A stretch of 17,598 nt of DNA from an uncultured Faecalibaculum sp. (GTDB lineage Bacteria; Bacillota_I; Bacilli_A; Erysipelotrichales; Erysipelotrichaceae). Under the pieces are notes generated by a model. The model was not told where the DNA came from. It searched no databases and worked only from the letters and a program-made list of their open reading frames with translations. The DNA lies in the NCBI RefSeq assembly GCF_910588395.1, contig NZ_CAJUPA010000042.1, positions 1 to 17,598 of the forward strand. The letters run 5' to 3'. Position 1 is the stretch's first letter. Every line of letters starts with the position of its first letter. A program made the translations under genes and the position numbers. Below, in pieces: positions 1-6,144 of the stretch.

Positions 1-11
1 CCGCAAGAGCT

Positions 12-17
12 TGTCAA
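12..17 (-). promoter_or_regulatory. Candidate outward -35 box at window edge
   Basis: On the minus strand the bases read GTCGTTGACAAGCTCTTGCGG (positions 21 to 1) after an A/T-rich stretch. A perfect TTGACA with an A/T-rich upstream element and a GCTCTTGCGG-like spacer is the style of stable-RNA promoters in Bacillota. The matching -10 box would fall just outside the window, so this is a guess from the -35 half only. Confidence 0.35.
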
Positions 18-68
18 CGACTTTTTTGAACTTTTTATTCATTCAATTCGATGATTCAGTTGATAAGT

Positions 69-96
69 TCAACTGACTTGCGGCTCACTTATAATA
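69..96 (+). promoter_or_regulatory. Candidate rightward promoter TTCAAC-N16-TATAAT
   Basis: A perfect TATAAT (91-96) lies 16 bases after TTCAAC (69-74). The spacer contains CTTGCGG (78-84), the inverted partner of CCGCAAG at 1-7, so the two edges look like diverging relatives. No plus-strand gene follows before 6145, so a transcript would be non-coding or antisense to rbfA. The -35 match is poor and the call is weak. Confidence 0.25.
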
Positions 97-189
97 TCAC
101 TCCTACTCACCATCTGCAAGAACAATGCCTGTAGACCTTATGAAATTCTGTCACGCAAAACACTGATCATTCCAGGTTTTTCTCATAAG

Positions 190-213
190 AAAAACCGCCC
201 TTTCGGACGGTTT
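190..213 (-). terminator. Intrinsic terminator of the rimP-rbfA operon
   Basis: On the minus strand a 9-base-pair stem (AAACCGTCC / GGGCGGTTT, one G-U pair) closes a GAAA tetraloop and runs into TTTTTCTT. It lies 8 bases after the rbfA stop codon and closes the operon. Confidence 0.85.
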
Positions 214-221
214 CTTCACGG

Positions 222-605
222 TCAGTCCTGATTGCCGGTTGAACCGGCTTCCTCGGCTGTCCTGTTTTCCTGTTCGGATATCTCCCGGATCTTCTTCTCG
301 ATCCGGTTGCCATACTCAATGCTTGTATCCTGGAAAAACTGCAGTTCAGGGACCTTGCGCATTTTGACGTTCTTCGCCACAGTGCTGCGGATGAATCCCT
401 TGCTCTGATTCAGGATTTTCATTCCCGCATCATTTCGCTCCTGCTTGCCCAGGAATGAAACATACACCTTGGCAATGGAAAGATCTCCGGTGCACTGAAC
501 ATCAGTCACCGTCACAAACCCAAGCTTCGGGTTCTTCAGTTCAAACTGCAGGATCCGGGAAATTTCCTTGCGCAGAATCGCATCGATCCGGTCAGTTTTC
601 GGCAT
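222..605 (-). CDS. rbfA: Ribosome-binding factor A
   Basis: RbfA is a small KH-fold protein that binds the immature 30S subunit and helps mature the 5' end of 16S rRNA; it is needed for cold growth in many bacteria. The 127-residue product has the family's normal length and opens with the typical RIDAILRKEISRILQFELKNP helix, followed by the GFVTVTDVQCTGDLS and AKVYVSF strands and the VPELQFFQDTSIEYGNRIEKK segment. The last ~15 residues are a charged, poorly conserved tail. The ATG lies one base after the infB stop, with GAAGTGAAGGAA upstream inside infB as the ribosome binding site, so translation is probably coupled. It is the last gene of the operon, and a terminator follows within 10 bases. 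Confidence 0.95.
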   Translation of the reverse strand: MPKTDRIDAILRKEISRILQFELKNPKLGFVTVTDVQCTGDLSIAKVYVSFLGKQERNDAGMKILNQSKGFIRSTVAKNVKMRKVPELQFFQDTSIEYGNRIEKKIREISEQENRTAEEAGSTGNQD

Positions 606-606
606 G

Positions 607-2475
607 CTATTCCTTCACTTCCTGGTCTTCATAGGCTTCAATCACATCATCCACCTTGATGTCATTGAATTTCTCAATTGTCAGACCGCACTCGAAGCCT
701 GCAGACACTTCCTTGACATCATTGTCAAAGCGCCGCAGAGATCCAAGATCGCCTTCATACACCACAATGCCTTCACGGATCAGACGCACCTTGCAGTCAC
801 GGCGGATCACGCCATCTGTCACCATGCATCCGGCAATCGTGCCGACTTTGGAAACTTTGAAGATCTGACGAACTTCCGCCTGACCAATGACAACCTCTTC
901 ATAAACCGGAGCCAGCATACCCTTCATGGCAGCTTCCAGTTCCTCCAGAGCCTTGTAGATGATGTTGTGCAGACGGATCTGAACACCCTCTTCTTCAGCC
1001 TTCTTCCGGACAGCTGCAGTTGGACGGATGTTGAAACCATAGATGATGGCATTGGAGGCGCTGGCCAGCATGATGTCACTCTCGGTGATTGCACCGGCAC
1101 GGGAACCGATCACATTGACCCGGACCGTATCCACATCCAGCTTCTCCATGCTTGCCTTCAGAGCTTCCGCAGAACCCTGCACATCGGCTTTGATCAGGAC
1201 ATTGATTTCCTTCACATCACCCTCATTGATCTGCTTGGCAAGATCTTCCAGGCTCATGGCGCTGGACTGATTCCGTTCCTTCTCGATCTGCTTCTCCAGA
1301 CGGTGGTTGGCAATTTCAGCTGCCTTCTTGTAGGAATCATACGTCAGGAATACATCACCAGCCCGGGGAACTTCAGACAGACCTATGATCTCCACAGGCA
1401 TGGACGGTCCGGCGGTTTTGATTTCCATGCCCCGGTCGTTGGTCATCTTCCGGACACGGCCATAGCTGGTTCCCACAACAACCGAGTCGCCGGTGTGCAG
1501 CGTACCCTGCTGGATCAGCAGCGTAGCCACAGGCCCACGGCCCTTGTCCAGTTTTGCTTCCACCACAGTACCGGATGCATTGGTATCCGGGTTGGCCTTC
1601 AGCTCGGACATATCCGCAACCAGCAGCAGCGTTTCCAGCAGATCTTCCACGCCTTCTCCGCTGCGTGCGGAAATCTGTGTGAAGATCGTGTCTCCGCCCC
1701 ATTCCTCCGGCATGACACCATAGTCCGAGAGCTCGGCCATGACTTTGTCCGGATTTGCACCCGGCTTGTCGATTTTGTTTACAGCCACAACCATCGGCAC
1801 CTTGGCAGCCCGGGCATGGTCAATGGATTCCTTGGTCTGCGGCATGACACCGTCATCCGCCGCAACGATCAGCACGACAATGTCCGTGATCTGTGCGCCA
1901 CGGGCACGCATGGCAGTAAACGCCTCATGGCCCGGTGTATCCAGGAAAGTGACCTTGCGGCCTTTCAGCGCCACCTGGTAGGCACCGATGTGCTGTGTGA
2001 TTCCGCCGAATTCGCCTTCCGTCACATTGGTTTTCCGGATGGTATCCAGCAGCGTGGTCTTGCCGTGATCGACGTGACCCATAATCGTAACCACCGGCGG
2101 GCGGGGCTTGAGCTGGGATTCGTCAAATTCCCGGGCACCGATCTGTTCTTCGATGTCGTCTTCCTCAATCACGATTTCCTTGTGGCATTCTGTGTTGAAC
2201 TCCATGCAGATCAGCTCAATGTCCTCATCGGAAAGAACCGTGTTGATGGTGGACATGTTGCCCATCATGAACAGGAACTTGATGATCTCGGAGCTGTTGC
2301 GCTTCATGAGTTCAGCCAGCTGTCCCACAGTCAGCGTGCCGCTGTAGGTAATGGATTTTGCGGCTTCCTGCCGTGTTCTGGACGGACCGTGTCCGCCGTT
2401 TCTGTTTCGCCCTCCATTGTTTCCGCCACCGCGGTTCGGGCGTCTGTTCGGTCTTCTGTTCGGTTTCTTGGCCAC
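607..2475 (-). CDS. infB: Translation initiation factor IF-2
   Basis: IF-2 is the GTPase that brings fMet-tRNA to the 30S subunit and promotes subunit joining. The 622-residue protein starts with a short Arg/Asn/Gly-rich basic stretch (1-40), then an IF2-N domain (about 45-95), then the GTPase domain with G1 GHVDHGKT (133-140), the GGITQHIGAY switch (158-167), G3 DTPGHEAF (179-186) and G4 NKID (233-236), then domains II, III and the C-terminal fMet-tRNA-binding domain. It is shorter than typical bacterial IF-2 (700-900 residues) because the N-terminal linker is reduced, as in many Bacillota. Start codon is GTG at 2473-2475, 4 bases after the ylxQ stop, preceded by AGGACAGGTG. Followed by rbfA after one base. 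Confidence 0.97.
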   Translation of the reverse strand: MAKKPNRRPNRRPNRGGGNNGGRNRNGGHGPSRTRQEAAKSITYSGTLTVGQLAELMKRNSSEIIKFLFMMGNMSTINTVLSDEDIELICMEFNTECHKEIVIEEDDIEEQIGAREFDESQLKPRPPVVTIMGHVDHGKTTLLDTIRKTNVTEGEFGGITQHIGAYQVALKGRKVTFLDTPGHEAFTAMRARGAQITDIVVLIVAADDGVMPQTKESIDHARAAKVPMVVAVNKIDKPGANPDKVMAELSDYGVMPEEWGGDTIFTQISARSGEGVEDLLETLLLVADMSELKANPDTNASGTVVEAKLDKGRGPVATLLIQQGTLHTGDSVVVGTSYGRVRKMTNDRGMEIKTAGPSMPVEIIGLSEVPRAGDVFLTYDSYKKAAEIANHRLEKQIEKERNQSSAMSLEDLAKQINEGDVKEINVLIKADVQGSAEALKASMEKLDVDTVRVNVIGSRAGAITESDIMLASASNAIIYGFNIRPTAAVRKKAEEEGVQIRLHNIIYKALEELEAAMKGMLAPVYEEVVIGQAEVRQIFKVSKVGTIAGCMVTDGVIRRDCKVRLIREGIVVYEGDLGSLRRFDNDVKEVSAGFECGLTIEKFNDIKVDDVIEAYEDQEVKE

Positions 2476-2479
2476 CCAA

Positions 2480-2779
2480 TCACCTGTCCTTTCTCAATTC
2501 CTCTATGCGTTCGGCAAATCCGGCATCCGTCACTGCCAGCGCCTTCATTGCCCTGTGGGAAATCCTGTCAAATGCCGCAGCATCCAGTTCCAGAACCGGA
2601 ACGGAATACGTCCGGCATTTGTCCAGGATCTTCTTCTTCGTATTGCTGCCTGTCGCAGAGGACAGGACCGTCAGCCGGGCTTTTCCCCGGCAGATTGCAG
2701 GAATCAGTCCGTCTCCCCGGACTGTTCTGCCCGCTGCCATGGCCAGCTGAAGCAGACTGATGATTCTGTCTGTATCCAT
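2480..2779 (-). CDS. ylxQ: L7Ae/L30e-family ribosomal-associated protein YlxQ
   Basis: A 99-residue L7Ae-fold protein, the kind that binds kink-turn RNA; the Bacillus homologue YlxQ sits at the same place between ylxR and infB. Visible signatures are the N-terminal helix DRIISLLQLAMAAGRTVRG, the AKLTVLSSATGSNTKKKI-like segment and the C-terminal RAMKALAVTDAGFAERI. I chose the ATG at 2777-2779 because the family starts right before this helix; the frame is open further upstream but overlaps rnpM there with unrelated residues. The start lies 10 bases after the rnpM stop with no strong Shine-Dalgarno, suggesting coupling to rnpM translation. Exact cellular role is not settled in the family. Confidence 0.9.
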   Translation of the reverse strand: MDTDRIISLLQLAMAAGRTVRGDGLIPAICRGKARLTVLSSATGSNTKKKILDKCRTYSVPVLELDAAAFDRISHRAMKALAVTDAGFAERIEELRKDR

Positions 2780-2789
2780 CTGCAGCCCG

Positions 2790-3044
2790 CTAAGCCACCA
2801 GCTCTTCCAGCCGGGCATATACTTCTTCCGGAATGGATGTTTCCAGCGCCCGGTCCAGGGCTTTGTTTTTCCGGGCTTTGGCCAGCGTCTCACTGCTTTT
2901 CTGCATGTAAGCCCCATGACCGTTCCGCTTGCCCGTCAAATCCACTTCCACCTGACCTTCCGGTGTGCGGACAACCCGGATCAGTTCCTTTTTCGGGAAC
3001 CGTTCCTGCGTCACCACACATTTTCTCATTGGAATTTTCTTCAT
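2790..3044 (-). CDS. rnpM: RNase P modulator RnpM (YlxR)
   Basis: An 84-residue YlxR-family protein. The family opens with the MRKCVVTQERFPKKELIRVV signature seen here at residues 6-25, and has a conserved G-R-G-A-Y turn, here GHGAY (42-46), with His in place of the usual Arg. In Bacillus YlxR has been described as binding RNase P RNA and modulating its activity. The gene lies between nusA and ylxQ as in most Bacillota. The ATG is preceded by GGACAGGAGTG. An inverted repeat separates it from nusA. Confidence 0.93.
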   Translation of the reverse strand: MKKIPMRKCVVTQERFPKKELIRVVRTPEGQVEVDLTGKRNGHGAYMQKSSETLAKARKNKALDRALETSIPEEVYARLEELVA

Positions 3045-3059
3045 ACAGCACTCCTGTCC

Positions 3060-3081
3060 GGCAGCCAGACAGACGGCTGCC
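3060..3081 (-). other. Intercistronic hairpin between nusA and rnpM
   Basis: GGCAGCC (3060-3066) and GGCTGCC (3075-3081) pair perfectly around an 8-base loop directly at the nusA stop codon. There is no T-run, so it is not an intrinsic terminator; it may stabilise or separate the two messages. Confidence 0.4.
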
Positions 3082-4781
3082 TAATCATAGTAATCGTCGA
3101 ATTCCTCGTAATCCACGTCATCATCCCAGGCTTCTGTCTGCGCAGCTTCCCGTTCTTCGATTTCCGCCAGTTCTTCCTCGGAATAAATCGGGCGCATGGC
3201 CTCGAACGAAGGTTTCTTTTTTTCCTTCTCCTTATCCTGGTCTTTGTCCTTGCGGTCATCCCAGCGTTTCTTTTTCGCAGCAGCCGGTTCCTGCTTTGCA
3301 TGGGCCCCGGCGAAGTCTTCAAACTTGGACTTGTATTCCTTGGTTTCCAGGCTGTGTTCCTTGCGCTTTTCCCGGGCAATTTTCGCAGCCAGTTCCATCT
3401 CATCCAGCTCCCGCTCCGGTTTCACCGGAGCAGCCTCTGCAGCCGGTTCCTCCACCACAGCCGGGAGATCTTCCTCTTCCACAACAGCCGGTTCCAGTTC
3501 CGGTGCTTTTTCCGGGAGATTTTCGGATTCATACAGCGTATCGGCAGCCGGCGTTTCCTCCGGTTCTTCCGCGTAGGTGAAGTCCGCAGATTCGATGCTT
3601 TCGATCTCGCCGTTGTCCTCCTTGAACGCCGCCTGTTTTTCCTGCTGGCGATAAGCCCGTTCCGCAGCCTTCTTCGCCTCCCAGGCTTCTTCCTGTTCCC
3701 GGGCAATCGTCTGGTAGTCAATGCCCAGTTCATCCATCTCCGACTGCGACTTGATGTCGATTTTGTGACCGGAGAGGCGGACAGCCAGACGGGCGTTCTT
3801 GCCCTTCTTGCCAATGGCCAGCGACAGCTGGTTGTCCGGGACAACCACGATCAGACCATCCTTGACGTTTTCATTGGGAATCACGGCCAGAGCCTCGGAA
3901 GGAGCCAGGGCGTTTTTGATCAGCGTGGAAATGTTGTCGCTCCACTCGAAAATATCGATCTTCTCGCCATGCAGCTCATTGATGATTGTCTGTACCCGGC
4001 TTCCGCGGGGTCCGATGCAGGCACCGATCGGGTCGATGTTCTCGTTGTGGCTGAGAACCGCCAGCTTGCAGCGTTCTCCGGCTTCCCGGGCAATGGCCTT
4101 GATCTCAATCACACCATTGTAGATCTCCGGCACTTCCCGTTCAAACAGACGCTTCACAAATACCGGCGAAGACCGGGAAACCAGAACCTGGGCTCCCTTG
4201 GTGTCCTTGTTCACTTCGGTGATCACCACTGGCAGACGGTCGCCCTCCCGGTAGATCTCCGTGGGAATCTGGTCGCTTTTCTTCATCATCGCCAGCGTCT
4301 TGCCGATGTTGACGATTACAAATTTTTCTTCCACCGTCTCAATGGTTCCCTTGACCATGTCATCCACTTTGTCGCAGTATTCTTCGTAGACCTTGGCTTT
4401 TTCAGCTTCCCGGATTTTCTGCTTCATGACGTTCTTGGCCAGCACGACAGCAGCCCGGTCGAAGTTTCTGAAATCCACTTCTTCCTCGATCATGTCACCG
4501 GGTTTCGCACCGGGTCTGGTTTCCCTGGCTTCCTCCAGAGACACTTCCAGATCCGGGTCCAGTTCATCATCCGGGCTGTCCACAACCAGGCGTTCATGCC
4601 AGATCTGGACGTTGCCGTTTTTGATCTCCACCCGGACATAGGCATCCGGTACATCGATGTATTTCCGGTAGGCTTTGGTCAGCGCTTCTGTCAGCGCCTC
4701 TTCCACAATATCCTGGGAAAGTTCGCGGTCGGATTCAATGCCCCGCAGAGCTGTGGCCAGCGACTCAACTTTCAGCTTCAT
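3081..4781 (-). CDS. nusA: Transcription factor NusA with long charged C-terminal tail
   Basis: NusA binds RNA polymerase and nascent RNA and controls pausing, intrinsic termination and antitermination. Domains in order: N-terminal RNAP-binding domain (1-130), S1 domain (about 135-203, VKGTIETVEEKFVIVNIG), KH1 (about 205-280, with GACIGPRGSRVQTIINEL) and KH2 (about 285-350, with LAIGKKGKNARLAVRLSG). The canonical Bacillota protein ends near residue 370. Here residues ~365-566 form a low-complexity tail rich in Glu, Lys, Ala and Pro, ending in a Tyr/Asp/Glu-rich stretch after MRPIYSEEELAEIEERE. The tail keeps the same frame without interruption, so it is real. Start ATG 14 bases after the rimP stop, with TAGGAG upstream. 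Confidence 0.96.
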   Translation of the reverse strand: MKLKVESLATALRGIESDRELSQDIVEEALTEALTKAYRKYIDVPDAYVRVEIKNGNVQIWHERLVVDSPDDELDPDLEVSLEEARETRPGAKPGDMIEEEVDFRNFDRAAVVLAKNVMKQKIREAEKAKVYEEYCDKVDDMVKGTIETVEEKFVIVNIGKTLAMMKKSDQIPTEIYREGDRLPVVITEVNKDTKGAQVLVSRSSPVFVKRLFEREVPEIYNGVIEIKAIAREAGERCKLAVLSHNENIDPIGACIGPRGSRVQTIINELHGEKIDIFEWSDNISTLIKNALAPSEALAVIPNENVKDGLIVVVPDNQLSLAIGKKGKNARLAVRLSGHKIDIKSQSEMDELGIDYQTIAREQEEAWEAKKAAERAYRQQEKQAAFKEDNGEIESIESADFTYAEEPEETPAADTLYESENLPEKAPELEPAVVEEEDLPAVVEEPAAEAAPVKPERELDEMELAAKIAREKRKEHSLETKEYKSKFEDFAGAHAKQEPAAAKKKRWDDRKDKDQDKEKEKKKPSFEAMRPIYSEEELAEIEEREAAQTEAWDDDVDYEEFDDYYD

Positions 4782-4795
4782 TTGATATCAATCTC

Positions 4796-5254
4796 CTATA
4801 CCTTCACCGCTGTCATGATCAGCGATATGTTGTCACGGTCAATGACGATCTTCTTCGGCCGCCCTTTTTCATGGTAATGCACCGTTATACTCTCGGGTTC
4901 CAGCGCCGCCAGATTGCCCCGTACATCCGCCAGACCCTGTTTGGGATCCCGCAGCCGCACATAGACATACTTGCCCAGAGCCCCGTTCAGGTCCTCCTCT
5001 GTCTTCAGTTCCCGCTCAGCCCCGGGAGAACATACTTCCAGCATGTACTCCTGGTCGCTCCAGTCCTTTTCATCCAGAAGGGCGCTGATGGCGTCCGAGC
5101 AGACTGCGCAAGTATCCAGGTCCATCGTCCCGTCTTCCTTCTCTGCAGCGATCTGCAGGATGGGCGGCTTCTGACTGGTCAGCCACTGGATCTCGTAAAG
5201 TCTGCAGCCATGTTCTTTGAGGATCGGTTCGATCCACTTCTGCAGTTCTTTCAT
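4796..5254 (-). CDS. rimP: Ribosome maturation factor RimP
   Basis: RimP assists assembly of the 30S head and binds near the S12 region. The 152-residue protein has the two-domain layout: an N-terminal alpha/beta domain (KWIEPILKEHGCRLYEIQW...LQIAAEKEDGTMDLDTCAVCSDAISALLDE) with the family hallmark YMLEVCSPGAERELKTEEDL (about 70-89), and a C-terminal SH3-like domain from about residue 90. It is the first gene of the operon as in Bacillus. Ribosome binding site GGAAAGGAACAGGA lies directly upstream. A perfect hairpin abutting TATAAT precedes it and may hold the operon promoter or end gmk transcription. Confidence 0.95.
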   Translation of the reverse strand: MKELQKWIEPILKEHGCRLYEIQWLTSQKPPILQIAAEKEDGTMDLDTCAVCSDAISALLDEKDWSDQEYMLEVCSPGAERELKTEEDLNGALGKYVYVRLRDPKQGLADVRGNLAALEPESITVHYHEKGRPKKIVIDRDNISLIMTAVKV

Positions 5255-5271
5255 TCCTGTTCCTTTCCGGC

Positions 5272-5298
5272 AAAATTATAGGAGCGGTTCCCCGCTCC
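5272..5298 (-). terminator. Hairpin with TATAATTTT tail between gmk and rimP
   Basis: GGAGCGG (5281-5287) and CCGCTCC (5292-5298) form a perfect 7-base-pair stem with a 4-base loop, 11 bases after the gmk stop. On the minus strand it is followed at once by TATAATTTT. The tail could act as a weak terminator for gmk, and the same TATAAT (5275-5280) is a perfect -10 box for rimP. A TTGACC lies at 5304-5309 but 23 bases away, too far for a normal promoter. Confidence 0.5.
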
Positions 5299-5309
5299 CT
5301 TTTGGTCAA

Positions 5310-5912
5310 TCACACATTAACACATTCGCCTTCGGCGTTCAAGCTGTCCGATTCCATCCGCCGGCGAATGATGGCTGCAATCAGATCCGCTGCCAGTTTC
5401 GGATCTTCATTGCAGACGATGTACTTGTAGCGGTTCATGGTCTTGATTTCCCCCGCAGCTTTGGCCAGCCGCTGCTGAATGATTTCCTCCGGTTCCGATT
5501 TCCGTCCCCGGATCCGCCGCTCCAGTTCATCCATGGAAGGGGGAATGATGAAGATGGAGACTGCATCCGGGCACTTTTCCTGCACCTGCATGGCTCCCTG
5601 CACTTCAATCTCCAGCAGCACATTTTTCCCTTCATCCCGCAGCCGGTCCACTTCCTTCATCGGGGTTCCATAGCGGTTTCCCACAAACTCGGCGCTCTCC
5701 AGCAGTTCCCCGCGTTCCTGCGCCTTTTCAAATTCCTCCGGGCTCACAAAAAAGTAATCCCGGCCATCCACTTCCCCCTGTCTGGGAGCTCTGGTGGTCA
5801 TGGAGGTGGAATAAGCCAGTTTCAGGGAAGGGTCCTCCTCCAGATATTTCCGTACAGTGCCCTTGCCCACCCCGCTGGGTCCGCTGAGCACCAACAGCAA
5901 GCCTCGTTTCAT
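5310..5912 (-). CDS. gmk: Guanylate kinase
   Basis: Guanylate kinase phosphorylates GMP to GDP with ATP, an essential step in making GTP and dGTP. The 200-residue protein has the family's usual length. The P-loop GPSGVGKGT is at residues 11-19, the GMP-binding region contains STSMTTRAPRQGEVDGRDYFFVS, and the lid and core parts VLLEIEVQGAMQV and RIRGR are intact. The frame is open upstream to 5975, but the ATG at 5910-5912 is preceded by an ideal AACGGAGG six bases away and starts right before the P-loop strand, so I use it. It is divergent from rqcH and is separated from rimP by only 55 bases, so it may be partly cotranscribed with the rimP operon. Confidence 0.96.
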   Translation of the reverse strand: MKRGLLLVLSGPSGVGKGTVRKYLEEDPSLKLAYSTSMTTRAPRQGEVDGRDYFFVSPEEFEKAQERGELLESAEFVGNRYGTPMKEVDRLRDEGKNVLLEIEVQGAMQVQEKCPDAVSIFIIPPSMDELERRIRGRKSEPEEIIQQRLAKAAGEIKTMNRYKYIVCNEDPKLAADLIAAIIRRRMESDSLNAEGECVNV

Positions 5913-5962
5913 ATGCTGCCTCCGTTTCCATGGTTGCATCCGGCCGTCGCAAAGCCGGAAGA

Positions 5963-5979
5963 GGCAGTGGTCCACTGCC
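5963..5979. repeat. Near-perfect palindrome in the gmk leader
   Basis: GGCAGTGG and CCACTGCC are separated by a single T. It lies in the region that would be the first bases of the gmk transcript, downstream of the candidate gmk -10 box. A one-base centre makes an RNA hairpin awkward and fits a DNA operator better, but no binding protein can be named. Confidence 0.4.
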
Positions 5980-5990
5980 CGGTTACAAAG

Positions 5991-6020
5991 ATTTTAGTCT
6001 TTGACCTTTGACACTGTCAA
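5991..6020 (-). promoter_or_regulatory. gmk promoter TTGACA-N18-TAAAAT
   Basis: Minus strand: perfect -35 TTGACA (6020 to 6015), 18-base spacer, -10 TAAAAT (5996 to 5991). The expected start is near 5984, giving a leader of about 70 bases before gmk. Confidence 0.6.
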
Positions 6021-6038
6021 AGAAAAATACGGTATGCT
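6008..6038 (+). promoter_or_regulatory. rqcH promoter TTGACA-N19-TATGCT
   Basis: Plus strand: -35 TTGACA (6008-6013) and -10 TATGCT (6033-6038). The 19-base spacer is long, so activity may be modest. The -35 box forms half of the palindrome at 6007-6021 that it shares with the gmk -35 box. Confidence 0.45.
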
Positions 6039-6144
6039 GGTAAGGCGGACAGAAAGCCGGATCATTCCGGCCTGCTGCAGCTGGCACCTGCACCGGTTTC
6101 CCTGCCGCAGACCGGGCAGCCAGAATTTGAAAGGAGGGATCTGC

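Noticed and set aside
568..4877. Very long plus-strand open frames (568-2760, 2351-3580, 2760-4877)
   Set aside because: They lie opposite infB, ylxQ, rnpM and nusA, have His/Phe/Leu-rich shadow composition, and no ribosome binding sites. The minus-strand genes are certain.
5913..6144. Riboswitch or T-box in the gmk-rqcH spacer
   Set aside because: Only short inverted repeats are seen; there is no conserved riboswitch core and no terminator/antiterminator pair.
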